DNA of 64,000 nt, from the NCBI RefSeq assembly GCF_007655135.1, contig NC_045129.1, positions 33,977,122-34,041,121 on the forward strand, given 5' to 3'. The notes below the pieces were generated by a model. That model was not told where the DNA came from. It saw only the letters and a list, made by a program, of their open reading frames with translations, and did no database searches. Positions within the stretch are counted from its first letter, which is position 1. Every line of letters begins with the position of its first letter. The DNA is from Punica granatum (taxonomy: Eukaryota > Streptophyta > Magnoliopsida > Myrtales > Lythraceae). Both the position numbers and the translations under genes were made by a program. Shown piece after piece: positions 22,708 through 34,162 of the stretch.

Positions 22708-25700
22708 AAACTGTTGGATTCTTGTTATCTTTTGGGTGGATAAGATCTATGTATCTTGCGTTTGGTACGATCAACATGGTTTCTTGTTTCACTCTACAAG
22801 AACACCTAAATCATTCTACACCAGAGAAAAGAAATATATATGTTGCTTGATCAATCGTAATGCACTCAATATGTTGAGCGGAATCGATTCATATGGATTC
22901 CACGTAATTTTATGTCTCTAATTCTTTTCGAATGCCATGCCGTCCATGATCTCAACTCTCAAGTTGCAGCCAACAATTTTCATCTATTTGTGTTCTGTGC
23001 TGGCAGGCTGGATTAGTGTTGGGCCCCAGCGGGCTGTCCCGGATCTCGAAGATCAAAGAATTCTTCTACCAGCCATCGGCTTACGACTACTACTCGGTCA
23101 TTGGGTTCTTCTTCAGCATTATATTTACGTTCCAGCTCGGCCTCGAGACAGACATCCCCTACACCGTCCGGACCATCCAAACTGCAGCCACTGTGGCATA
23201 CTGCGGCATCCTATTTAGCTTCGTGTCGGGAGGAATTGTCTCCATCTTCCTCTACAAACACCTGGAATTCATTGGCAGCAACTACTTTGTTTATGGCTTG
23301 TTCGTGATCATGATACTGGCGGACACAGCCCCACAGGGAACTGCCCGCATGGCAGCCGAGCTCAAGATTGCGACCTCTGATGCTGGCCGATTGGCTGTCT
23401 CCTGCTCCCTGATCAACGACCTATCATGCATTCTGTTATTCTGCCTGATAGTCAGTCTCAACTCCGGGAAAGGATTTGGGCATGGGATTGTCTGCCTCCT
23501 GATAACCATTGGGATGATATTCATCATCAAGTACTTGGTGAAGTGGTTCAACCGGCGGAACCGGAATCAGAAGTATTTAAAAAACACGGAAGTCTTTGTA
23601 ATTTTATCTCTCGTGATTGCGCCCTCAATTATCATTGAGTTGATGTCCTTTAACAGCATGGTGAACTGTTTCCTGATAGGCCTCATGTTCCCTAGGGAGG
23701 GAAAATCCGCACGAACTTTATTGTTCAAGCTCAGTTACTCGCTTCACAACTTCATACTCCCGATTTATTTCGGATACATTGGGCTTCAGTTCAATGCTGA
23801 GTATTTAGGAAAAGTGAAAAACGTGGTGCTCGTCTTGATCATAGTAGGGCTGAGTGTTTTGGGGAAGATTTGTGGGACCCTTGCAGCTTACCAGTATCTG
23901 AAGCTTCCATTGAATGAGGGACTCGTTATGGGTTTTCTCTTGAACTTGAAAGGGCATGCCGACCTTGTCCTCCTCGGTGGCATCTCGAAACTCATCGTAA
24001 GTTCATCTCGGCTTCGTTGATGATTTCGGAGAATGGTCTCCACTTTTCTGTTTTCTCATGGATAAAGCTTTCATGCTTTTGACTGAAAATACTTCCAAGG
24101 TGCAGTTGAAACAGAGTTATCAACACTTAGAAAAAAAAACACCAATTTTTCTCATCATCTCGGGCTAGACATTCTGAGAATTTCGTGTTGGTTTTTGCAG
24201 ACATGGACTTTGAGATCGCGTGATCTGCTGACAATAACAATAGTACTGAACTCAGTTATATCAGGTATAGGCATTGCTGTCTTCATGAGAAGAGAGGAAG
24301 CGAGACTGGCCCACAGGTACCGTTTCCTTGAGCCACAGGATACTGACCAGGAGCTTCGGGTCCTCGCCTGCGTGTACGGGTCCCGTCACCTGGCAGCCAC
24401 GATTGCGGTCATCTATGCCCTCAGAGGATCCAAGACCGCGCCCATCGCCCCTTACCTGATGCACCTAATCGAGCTCTCTGAGAAGCAGAAGTCCTTGAAG
24501 TCGTACCACGAGCTTGAGGAAGATGAGCTTAACAGCGAGGAAAATTATGGTGGGAATGATGTGCTCGAGATCAATGATGCTGTGGATGCCTTTGCCGTCG
24601 ACAATAAGATTTTGATCCACCAGGTCAGTCGGAACAAAAATCCAGCAGTTTGATTTCATTAAATTTCAGTTGAAAGTATTTCTAGGTGAATGAAACTATT
24701 TGGGTATGTATGAACTGAATCGGAAAAATTGATATTGTCCAAAACACGCGCAAGAACAAATAATATGAACGGATTGAATTTTATCAGCCGAGCTGCATTG
24801 TGGCTTAGTTTAATATACCCGATCAGGATTTATGCATTCATCTGCAATTTATATTGAATTTGATGACTTTTTTCATTGGCTGAAACTTCGGCAGCTTAAA
24901 GCCGTATCATACTTTTCCACCATGTACGAGGATGTCTGTGATGGGGCCGAGGATCTCCGGGTCTCGATCGTACTGATCCCTTTCCATAAGCACCAGCGGA
25001 TTGACGGGAAGATGGAGAGCGGGAAGGAAGGGATCAGAACAACAAACCAGAGGATCCTCCGCCATGCCCCATGCTCAGTGGGAGTCATTGTTAGCCGGGG
25101 CCCTGCCGGAGTCCCAGGTTTCACACAGATCCTGAGCGGTTCAGTACAGCACGTGGCATGCCTCTTTTTCGGCGGGTCTGATGATCAGGAGGCCCTAGCC
25201 TGCAGTAAGCGAATGGCTGCCCATCCAATGGTGAATTTGACGATTATCAGGTTCGTGTCCATGTCCTCGTCCCTGTCTGCGGGCTCATCAAACGTGGAAG
25301 ATGATGTCTACTTTACAGACTTTTACAACAGGCAAGTCATCAACTTATCCTAAACCTTTAAGCTCTGGTAGAAAGTGCGCTAATGTATTAATATTCCTGT
25401 TAACGTGCAAGCAGAGCTGGACAGATGCGGCTAAGGGTGGATAGTAACATTAGATTATATAGATAAGATTTAGGAGATTAGCATGCTTCAATTCAAAACC
25501 AGAGTTTATCCTAATTACCAAGTTAAGTGACTTTTTCAGTCCTGTCGACTTTCAGGTACATAAGGTCGGGGCAGATTGGGTACGTGGAGAAGCACGTGAG
25601 GAACGGGGCAGAGTCTCTGGGAATCCTCAGAGAGATCGGGGAGATGTATTCTCTATTCATAGTAGGAAAAGGAAAGAGGGGGCACTCCCCGATGACGACT

Positions 25701-25823
25701 GGCATGAGCGACTGGGAAGAATGTCCCGAGCTCGGGATTGTTGGAGACATCCTGGCTTCCTCAGAGTTTAACATTGGAGGCTCGGTTCTCATAATTCAGC
25801 AGCATAGGAACACAAATGTTTAA
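22257..25823 (+). CDS. CHX: CHX-family cation/H+ antiporter (CHX28-like)
   Basis: CDS join(22257..22409, 23007..23996, 24201..24623, 24895..25331, 25556..25823), 756 residues. This is the plant CPA2 branch, which exchanges K+ or other monovalent cations for protons at endomembranes or the plasma membrane. Residues about 15-430 form the multi-helix exchanger domain: MGLQMSCILVLSHIF, AGLVLGPSGLS (52-62), LGLETDIPY, ADTAPQGTARM (Asp157), the conserved Asn-Asp pair in SLINDLSC (188-189), GLMFPREG and NLKGHADLVLL. The C-terminal half (about 430-756) is the soluble regulatory domain typical of CHX, with LRVLACVYGSRHL, PCSVGVIVSRG and DWEECPELGIVGDIL. The ATG at 22257 is preceded by non-ATG open frame only. 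Intron 4 has a GC donor (CAG|GCAAGT at 25332), required to keep frame. The family number is tentative. Confidence 0.93.
22675..22704. repeat. (AT)15 microsatellite in CHX intron 1
   Basis: A 30-bp uninterrupted AT run follows CATACATAC. Confidence 0.95.
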
Positions 25824-26516
25824 TGGTTTTCTTTAAACGAAAGCGATTTGGTTTTAAGGACAGCAGCAATAGACTTCTATAATAATTAGAAATTTTTTAA
25901 CATGCTTGATCAGTGCACGTTGGTCTTAAACTCCCATATTTGTTCTGAGAAACTCCCTATCAACTTATATGCTGGACATGCTGAGATCGACTGAACTACA
26001 TTGAACTGAATTCAAATCGTTCCTGTTTATAGAGGTCAGAAGAATCGAACCATAGTTCCGATAAATGATTGAACTTACAAGAATGAAAACTGTACTTGGG
26101 TGATTGGCCCATCGTTAGAGGGAAAACAGAGCTATCAATCAGAGGAGTCGGGAAAGCTGGTTCTTCAACTGGAGAAAGAATGAATGCCTGAAATGTTCCG
26201 AACGCGGGAACTCATCTTGCTCGATTACAAGGATTTAGCAAATTCCAACAGAAGAAAGAGTTACCTCGCAGGGTGGCTTCACCATCTCTATCACTTTCTA
26301 TTATGAGCTATCGGCTTCATGAGCTTTGCAAATTACAGGCTACAGATTACAACATGACAAACACAAATACTATATTAATCGGACTTACATGGAGAAGATC
26401 AGGCTTCTCGGCTCCATGGAGGTGAATAAATCGAAACTCTGGGACCTATATATCTAAAGAATAACAATAGATGCTAGTTCCTATAAATTGAACTCTACTC
26501 TCTAAACTCTTTTTGG
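25824..26516. other. Convergent 3' flanks of CHX and TBL genes
   Basis: The interval between the two stop codons (25823 and 26517) must hold both 3' UTRs. No further coding or repeat feature was found. Confidence 0.5.
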
Positions 26517-28495
26517 CTACAGTCCTGTCCTCAATTTTCCCTGCCACTGCCTCTTATGCCGCTTCTCGTAAAGCCTTGTGAGAAGATGGTAGTACACGAG
26601 CTCGTTCCACGTGTCGGGAACTCCGGGGAGGCACCAGTGGCTGCAATCTTGTGGGATAGACGGCGATCTTCTCTTCTCTTCGGTGGAATTCTGTTCCCTG
26701 TAGATTGAAGGGTGCGCATCCTTCCTAAAGTCGGACATCTTCGTGATGTTGAGAAAGATCACGGGCGTCTTCATCCCCTTCATTACTGACTCAAGGATCC
26801 TCATTTTCTGTGGATAGAATGACAATTTTTCCTCGTCCAGTATTGGCTCGGTCTCTTTGTCGCATTCCCCACCCGAGTTCCACTGCCCCCCACTGCATAA
26901 GACGTTCTCAGTTTCAGTTGCTTTTATCTTAATGATATCGCAATTGCAAAGAAGCAGAATTTTCATTGCTCAGGCTTACAAGAAATGGGAAGAAGAGTAG
27001 CCTCTGAAGAACACGGTGGTCCTGGTCGGGTCCACATTGGAGTCGACCCATCTAGCCCAAGTCAACATCGCCTTCCAAAAGGCTAGTCGAGCACTCAATT
27101 CACTGTGTACATGCTCGCCTTCTTGATAATAGCCCTTCCTGAAAATTTAGTCTAAATAACATTTCACTTATGCCAGATGTTTATAGTTTCCGTTATGAAA
27201 AGATTGGTGAAACTGGAAACTAGATATTACCCCATAAGAGTCTTCTCGTGAGTCCACCAATGGCCCGTGTTGAAGATGAGAACATCGGCATTCTTGTACT
27301 TATCAGATGATCCCTCCACCAAATCGAGACGAAGGGTCTCCTTCTTCGACCCATTTTTCTCCGGGACTTCCCATTCCCGAACTAAAAATGGCGTTCTGAA
27401 GAACTCCACCGAGGAGTTATAGTCCTACAAATGGATCAGAACAATAGCGATTGAGATCTTCATTCGGGATGAATATGACCATCAAGAAACCATCAGACAT
27501 TGCACACGAATGGTGTACCTGAAATATGAATGAGTAGGATCCCTCTGCTCGGAATTCCTCCTTCCCGGAGGCCTCAAAAACTTTGCTCTTGTCCGTAACC
27601 GAATTTCTCAGTATACAAACAAGAGACTCCCACATGTTCCGGTTGAGGGAATCGCCAACGAACACGAGCCGCTTTCCTGTCAACATCTTGAGCATTTTCT
27701 TGCCATTCAACCTGCAAATGACATCAATTTACCGAAACAAATGGATCAATGGACAGAACAGTCCGATAAACGATAACTGTGAATCCCCGTGCCTTCTTCT
27801 AACAGGGCTTATGCTTTTAGATCAGATAGCGAGCGATCTCTTCAGAATTGACGAACTCGGCTTGAGAGATTCTACCTTGGGATATTGCAACCCCGGGGCT
27901 GCCACCGGTACCAGAGAAACCTGGAGTCAGGCCGACCATTGAGGTGGCAGTCGAAAGGCTCGTCGATGTGGGGGCAAGATCCGGGCGGGTACAGAGGGTA
28001 GTAAGAATCATCTTTCACCCATCTCCCTTGGTATAAATTGCAGGTCTTGCGCTTCTTCTTCGCCGGCCCATTTCGCCTCTTCCGCTTCCTAGAGTGGGGG
28101 TGGGGAGAGGCGGAGGCGGAGGCGGAGGCGGAGGCGGAGGCGGAGGCGGAGGTAGAGGAGGAGGCGGAGGAATTGGGACGGTTAGGTGGCTGGGAAGAAG
28201 GAGGAGGGGAGGTGGCCGGGGTGGTGGGGAGGACGATGAAGTGGGAGGAGGGGCTGGAGCTTGTTCGGAGGAGGGGCTGGAGCCAAGGGGAGGAGGTGGA
28301 GGAGGAGGAGGAGGGAGTGAGGGCGACGGCGAGGAGGAGGGTGAAGAAGATGACGGTGAGGGCGAAGCTGAAAGCGATGGCCTTGGTGGTCGGAGCGGTG
28401 AGGAGGAAGGAGAGCGAGGACTTGTGGTCAGGTTTTTTCGGAGTGTGGAGGTTCACAGGCGTTGCAGGCGGCCGCGGTGATGGTGAATCCGCCAT
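26517..28495 (-). CDS. TBL: Trichome birefringence-like (TBL) O-acetyltransferase family protein
   Basis: CDS complement(join(26517..26892, 26980..27138, 27231..27424, 27519..27711, 27876..28495)), 513 residues in five exons, the usual TBL gene structure. TBL proteins are Golgi type II membrane enzymes that O-acetylate wall polysaccharides. A Pro-rich cytosolic start precedes one membrane helix (about 35-57, [18 protein letters not shown]). A low-complexity Ser/Ala/Pro stem follows, then the PMR5N region from about residue 150 ([18 protein letters not shown]...[10 protein letters not shown]). The catalytic GDS motif is at 226-228 ([14 protein letters not shown]) and the DxxH motif is Asp471-His474 ([17 protein letters not shown]). 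The stem is encoded by a GGCGGA hexanucleotide repeat (28109-28152), so its length may vary. Which TBL member this is cannot be fixed. Confidence 0.94.
28109..28152 (-). repeat. GGCGGA hexanucleotide repeat within the TBL coding region
   Basis: About seven uninterrupted GGCGGA units (TCCGCC on the coding strand) encode a Ser-Ala dipeptide run in the stem of the TBL protein. The repeat unit is six bases, so length changes keep frame. Confidence 0.9.
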
Positions 28496-28754
28496 GGGAA
28501 GTGATGTCAGGGAGAGAAGGAGGAGGAGGCAGAGTAAGAAGAGGTGGAGAGAAAGTGAGGGAGCAGAGAGTTCGGTTGGGGAAGGGAAGAGAGAGAAAAA
28601 CGCGAGGGAAGAGACACAGTTTGACTGATTAAAATCATTTACTTTAATTTAATTATAAATAACAAAAGCATTTTTGGGGTGATTAATGTGCTTCGAAATC
28701 GAGACAGACAATTAAAAGTTATTAGCAGAAAATAATAGAAGCAAAAAAAAAATG

Positions 28755-28759
28755 AAAAA
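28755..28759 (-). terminator. RNA polymerase III terminator of the tRNA gene
   Basis: A run of five T on the minus strand begins 5 bases after the tRNA 3' end. A second run of T follows at 28743-28752. Confidence 0.7.
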
Positions 28760-28763
28760 GGAG

Positions 28764-28836
28764 TGGAGATGCGGGGCATCGATCCCCGTGCCTCTCGCAT
28801 GCTAAGCGAGCGCTCTACCATCTGAGCTACATCCCC
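28764..28836 (-). tRNA. tRNA-Ala (anticodon AGC)
   Basis: The 73-nt minus-strand sequence starts GGGGATGTAGCTCAGATGG and ends CGCATCTCCA. The acceptor stem GGGGATG pairs with CATCTCC. The D arm carries TAGCTCAGATGG (A box), the anticodon loop is TTAGCAT (AGC, Ala) and the T arm GGGGATCGATGCCCC carries the B box ATCGATGCC. The internal promoter is intact and a T-run terminator follows, so it is probably functional. G at the first acceptor position and the AGC anticodon fit the usual plant tRNA-Ala. Confidence 0.95.
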
Positions 28837-29089
28837 TGCGGTGTACACGTGCTCCTAAGAAAACTAAAGCGTTAAAATGAAGAAATGGATGTGGTCCGAT
28901 GAGCCTCTTTGTGGGCAGGGGCGAGGCGACTGACCCCCTCAATCCATCATCGGTCCATCCCTCGTTGTAACCCTTTAAAATGGTCTGATCGCACTTCAGC
29001 CTAAAAGCCCATATATAATGTTGAAGCCTGTTAGTTGATTAGCTGATAGATAATCCAATCCAATATATACCATTTTTGCTAGATCTTAT

Positions 29090-31164
29090 TAGGGCTGGCA
29101 ATTTGTGTTGTGTCGTGTTTATACGTGTCGTGTCTAAATGGATTTGTGTCATCAAAGTCATAACACGTACACGACACGATTATTAAACGGGTCAGGTTTT
29201 GGAAACACAAACACGACCTGTTTATATTCGTGTCAACCCGGATATGACACGTTTAAACCTGTTTATCGAAACGTGTCATAATAGGTACACATGTCCGTAC
29301 ACGACACGATTATAACCGGTTACCCGACACGTTAACACGACCCGTTTATCCAATCAACCCGATTATACGGACATGTTAACACGACTCGTTTATTCGACAC
29401 GTTAACACAACCCGTTTATTCAACACGTTAACACAATTACAACCTGTTTAACACGACCCGTTTATTTGACACATTAACACAATTATAACCTGTTTATTCC
29501 GAATAAAAATTTCGAAAAAGTTAACCATACTTATTTCATTCATAGAAATGGATCATAATTTAGGAAGTACAAAGATCATGAGATATAAGTCTACTCTTAA
29601 GTCTTAAAATAGATTACAATAACTTGTAATAGCATCATATCATTGATGCTTCCAAAGTAGGCATTCATCATCAGAACTCAAAAGGAGCATAAACACATAT
29701 AAATATATATGTTCATAATCACCTTTAAAACTTTTCTCTAATTGTCCAATCATCTTGAAGAGCTGATCGAAATGGGGCTTGCAGTATAACACTCCGTCAT
29801 AGGAGGAGTAATTACTCAGCTGCAAAACATACATGAAGTCAAACACTGAATGGCATAGGAACCGGAGAACTCAAACTCGTCTTGAACTTATCAATCTTCA
29901 CAAGAGAAGGCCATAACAAGACAATCATTCCAAGATGCAGCTATCGATGAATATCGAACCATTGACTAGACAGATCAATTTTAAGGAACTAATCAATGAG
30001 TTGCCGTCATGAATCATGATCATCGAGCTGGTCCTTGATGTCAAATGGAAAGAACTAAAACACAGGCAGGACAAAGTACTAGAAAACAAAAACTTCAGCT
30101 TCAACCAATTCTCGCTAGTGTTTCTGAACAGATTCATAACCTGGCTCAAGCAAACACATATAATCGGTCCCATTCAATTCAAGGCACAACATGGCTTTCT
30201 TTTCCATTATCAATTAATTTGATGAAGCAAAGCAGAGTGAAAAATTAGACGAAATCAAAGATGCAGCAAAGCAGAGCAGGGAAGGGGAGTGCAGCGGGCG
30301 GGTCTGCAGAGCAGCAGCAAGGATACCTGAGGTCGAGGTCGTGCGGTTGAGGTCTTGGTGACGTCGCAACGGCTGAACAGTTAGAGGCTCAACGGTCGAC
30401 GACTCGAGGGTCGCGGGGTGGAGGTCGCGGGGTTGAGCTGGGTTCGAGGTCGACATCGTATGAGGTCGAGGACCGAGCCAACATCGCTTCGTTTGAGACT
30501 CTAAGGTCAGAGAGAGGGCTCGAGTCGAGGTTCGGGGGGTCGCGGTCACGGGGGTCCGAGGTCGCAGGGTCGAGCGAAACAGCGGAGCGAATCGTGGACG
30601 ATGGAGCGATGGAGGCTTCTTCAGTTCTTCTGCTGACAAAGGTGGAGGCGGAACGCCGGAATCGAAGGAGGAAGGGAAGGGACGAAGTCACTGACTCACT
30701 GTCACGAAGGGTTACGGGGTAAGGTTTCGCGATCGAGCGTACAGGAACACGAACGGGAAGGCTTAGGCAATCAGTACTCAGTAGCACTAGCACCGCAGGT
30801 CGCACCGTCGCGGATTCGCAAGACAGGAGGCGCGACTCACAGGACAGGAGGCAGGAGCAGGGCTGCAGGACAGGAGGAATTTCAAAATTAGGGTTAGTGG
30901 AAGGCTATATTGGTAAATTCGATTAGATAAACGGGTTAACGGATTACACGATTAAATAACACGATTAGACACGTCTAAATAAACAGGTTTAATTGTATCT
31001 AATCGAGTTATGCGGGTTCAACCCGTTAAGACACGTTTATTAATCGTGTCTAAACGGGTTGAACCCGTTTAGACCGAATATCAAAAAACCTCAACCCGAA
31101 CCCGTTTAACTTCGTGTCGTATCCATGTCGTGTTATCCTGTCGTGTCAAATATTGTCGGCCCTA
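29090..31164. mobile_element. Non-autonomous hAT element, 2075 bp, 8-bp target duplication
   Basis: The left end is TAGGGCTGGCAATTTGTG and the right end is the inverse, ATATTGTCGGCCCTA. GATCTTAT flanks both sides (29082-29089 and 31165-31172), the 8-bp target duplication of hAT transposons. Subterminal regions (29110-29480 and 30930-31140) are packed with variants of ACACGACCCGTTTA and its inverse, typical of hAT transposase-binding clusters. There is no transposase. The interior contains a recognisable LIM-domain exon (29723-29819) and a GC-rich stretch (30260-30870) of unknown origin. Confidence 0.9.
29723..29819 (-). pseudogene. Captured exon of a WLIM1-type LIM-domain gene
   Basis: On the minus strand, a good acceptor (ATGTTTTGCAG) precedes a 97-bp exon whose translation reads LSNYSSYDGVLYCKPHFDQL followed by FKMIGQLEKSFKG. 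The donor GTGATT follows. This matches the end of the first LIM domain of plant actin-bundling WLIM/PLIM proteins, including the zinc-ligand pair in YCKPHFDQ. Both splice signals and an intronic margin are preserved, so it was copied from genomic DNA rather than from mRNA. No other LIM exon is recognised nearby. It sits wholly inside the hAT element. Confidence 0.85.
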
Positions 31165-31172
31165 GATCTTAT

Positions 31173-31935
31173 CATGCTTGAATTTTATACCCTTGCTTGC
31201 TCGATTTTTGTCGAGAGGTCGAGCGAATCCTCACCACATCAAAAAAGAATATCTGATGATGCTAGAATTGTTCATGAGGATATACGTACATCGCATTCAT
31301 ACGAGCTTCTTGCATCGTACAACTAAGTTTGAACATTTCACTATCATAACATCATTTCATAATTTTATCCATATATACTCTGCTTACTAGGTATGCCTTG
31401 ATTTGATTGTGACCCCCCCGGTTCATGTCCTTGACATTATCAAACCTGAACCCAAGGGAGAGTCAAGAGTCTTGCTGTCCACGGAAGGCTTACCCGATCA
31501 AACTAAAACGTATATCCTATCAATAAGTTCGACAAATTCGTCATATCATGGACGACCCTCTCAAAAATTGGCACGATGATCTGCTTCCGATATTCCCTTT
31601 TTGTCTAGTATATTTAGCATCTCTACATCGATAATTTTCAATTTCGAATGCATCTATCATTGTAGAACCTGCTGCATAAATTCAGAGAATCGAGTTTTCC
31701 ACCCAAAATAACGTTTGATATTCTTCTTATTGAAATAAACAACAAAAGAATCATAATTTACAACAGCATCTCTTCAAAAAAACCGCACACACTAACTTAT
31801 ATATATGCAAAATCTCACACTATCAATGATTCAAATCCTGGTAAAAAGAAGATTTAACTCTTTCATATTATACAATCAATCATTAATTAACCGATCTGCA
31901 CCGGTTCGGTTGCGCAATATTCCTCGGGCTCGTAC
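31173..31935. other. Intergenic, 3' of a small membrane-protein gene; nothing recognised
   Basis: AT-rich sequence. Short open frames near 31114-31390 have no recognised similarity. The last part likely holds the 3' UTR of the gene at 31936-32202. Confidence 0.5.
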
Positions 31936-32202
31936 TCAGTCCTCATGGGTGGTCGTCAGACTCGGGGGGCTGCGGGGAGACGGGGATGGCTCGCCGCCAG
32001 CAGGCATGTCGGAGAGGGCGGCCATGAAGCGGCGGATGCTGACCGAGCGGACGGGCCGGAAGCTGAGTGACTTCTTGGCCTTGTCCTTGGAGAAGACGTC
32101 CGAGGATTTCGAGAGGATGAGGTAGACCAGAGCCTGAACCAGCACGAACATCCCCACCTTCAGGAGGACATCCCCTAGCGAGTTCGTGTCCATCAAGGCC
32201 AT
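31936..32202 (-). CDS. Small single-pass membrane protein (conserved plant hypothetical)
   Basis: A single exon gives 88 residues. A hydrophobic helix lies at about residues 12-31 (LLKVGMFVLVQALVYLILS). It is followed by a basic Ser/Arg-rich segment (KKSLSFRPVRSVSIRR) and an acidic, Pro-rich tail with PAGGEPSPSP, ending in THED. This architecture resembles a family of small plant proteins without known function that I have seen annotated only as hypothetical or transmembrane protein. A TATA box on the same strand lies 142 bp upstream of the ATG, codon use is GC-rich relative to the flanks, and the frame is uninterrupted. A second in-frame ATG three codons downstream could be the real start. 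Confidence 0.75.
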   Translation of the reverse strand: MALMDTNSLGDVLLKVGMFVLVQALVYLILSKSSDVFSKDKAKKSLSFRPVRSVSIRRFMAALSDMPAGGEPSPSPRSPPSLTTTHED

Positions 32203-32343
32203 CGATACACAATACCGAAGATCGATCGATCGATCAGAGAGTTATCTGCCGGGATTCGAGATGTGGTGAAAGTTCGGATTCGCAGAGGTAATAGTTGGAT
32301 GTCGGGAAAGGACGATGAGATTCCTAAGACGAACAATCGGTCG

Positions 32344-32352
32344 CTTTATATA
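32344..32352 (-). promoter_or_regulatory. TATA box for the small membrane-protein gene
   Basis: TATATAAAG on the minus strand, upstream of the start at 32202, at a distance that leaves a 5' leader of roughly 110 bases. Confidence 0.5.
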
Positions 32353-32469
32353 TATAAATTGCGAGAGAAGGATAAGGGCGGAAGTAACCTGCGGAGAAGA
32401 TTAGAAGATGAAGGAGGGACGAAGAAGCAAAGCCGCCTCTTTGACTTGGAAAAGGAGTTAAATTAAAGG

Positions 32470-34162
32470 AGTCGTGTTTTGACTCCATGTCAGCTCACGT
32501 AATGACACGTGGACGTGGACTTTATCTGGTAAAAAGCGCGTCCCGGTTATTCTTTTTGTCACGTGACCTAAATCTAAGGATCTGGATTCCGCACGTGGCT
32601 GACTAGGTACTGCCCAAATCTAACAAGGGGAAGGTCCTATCCCTGAAAGGGCGGAGTGGCAGAATGGTAAATACGGGGAAATCCGGGGGGTTTTCTTTAA
32701 TTCTATTTAGAGGAGGAGGTAGTCTAGAATTAAGGATTAAGAAAATCGCAAATCGAAAAGTTAACAAGAAAATTATAGATTTATGTGCAGCTCGAGTTTC
32801 TAGATGGATATATGCTCAATCCTGTAAGCTCAATGGGAATTTCATAAGGTATCAAAGTAGATTACATATACGTTGAGCTCAATTTCGAAAGCAATCAAAG
32901 TGTGCTTTATGTTAGTTCAATCCGAATGTGGAGTTTATGGTAAGCAAGTTTGAGTGGGAAAGAGTAAGCCCATCTTGCGATCATAGCACGTGATGCCCAC
33001 ACATTGTTACTTGAGGTTGAGAATTAAGGATTAAGAGCATTTTACATAAGAAAGTTAATAAAAAAAAACTATGAATCTATAAGATGATTCACGATCACTT
33101 GAGCTTTTGGGATAAATGGTAGACTAATCGCTTGTAGGATTGGATATGAGAAAGAACTAATTAATTGAATTGTACGGAACAAACAAATGAATTAATCATG
33201 GGATGGGCATAATATGCAAATGGTATCCATCTTAACGGATTTAATTTCTTTCTTGATCTTTTAATTTTTTTTCTTGATCTTTTAATTTCTTTTTATCAAA
33301 TTGCAAGTTCTCTTCTTTTTCTTGTTTTTGCTCAATAAGTTTTCTTCTTTTTCTCTCCCCCGAGGAGTTGCATTTCTTTATCATTTTGGAAATTCTTGTC
33401 CTAAAAAAATCTATGTTGTCGTGCTCTCCTTCTATAAGTTCCCTCAATTTCAAAGTTGTCTTCTCTTATTACTTAAATTTGATAATGTATTCTCAAAATT
33501 ACCTTTCTTATATATATATATTAAATTCTACCACGGTCGGCTAATGAAAATAACTATGTTGGTTGTTTTTATTTTAGTTGTTAGATTTTATTATGTGAGA
33601 TCTAAACCATACACGTGTCCATATTTTTGTAACACAAATATTCCCTACCTATATTTTTAGCTTTTGATGTTTTCGGCCACATATATTTTCAAAAATGCTC
33701 GGTTGCACATGAAGATGAATTGACCTGATTCGTATTATTTCCATAATGAACCGGCAAGTTCATTAAATTAAAAAAAATCAATATATATAATTTTAAAAAA
33801 ATCAATTGATATAATTTAAAAAATTCAATTTATGTAATTATTTCCAAAGTATATAAAAAAGCAATAGACAATAATTAAAACCCCATTAAATGTTAAATAA
33901 AAATTCCAATTGACATTTCCTCTGCAGATTGAACTACAATCAAAACCAAATTAAACATTAAACAAGAAAGAGGAAACCCCTAATTGACTATTTAGATTGT
34001 GTTTTCTTCGATCAAAATAAAGGATTTTGTTTGTATTGATCACCAGCAAATTCGAATTCTAAAAAGCAGAAAAAGGAGATCTTTGTATATGAAGAACTGT
34101 GATTTGTTTCAACTTTGATTTTATAATTGAAAAATTACTATTATTTTAATAATAAAACTATC
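32470..34162. other. AT-rich intergenic DNA, nothing firmly recognised
   Basis: A tRNA-like start GGCGGAGTGGCAGAATGGTA is seen at 32651 but no matching arms. Three copies of TTTCTTGATCTTTTAATTT are tandem at 33245-33295. There is no gene or complete mobile element that I can support. Confidence 0.45.

Noticed and set aside
28038..28628. Long plus-strand Glu/Gly-rich open frames opposite the TBL first exon
   Set aside because: They are the antisense of the GGCGGA-rich TBL exon. The minus strand encodes a complete five-exon TBL protein with catalytic motifs.
29090..31164. CRISPR-like or satellite array from repeated ACACGACCCGTTTA motifs
   Set aside because: Spacing is irregular, both orientations occur, and hAT ends with target duplication explain them.
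32651..32700. tRNA start GGCGGAGTGGCAGAATGGTA
   Set aside because: No matching anticodon or T arm follows.
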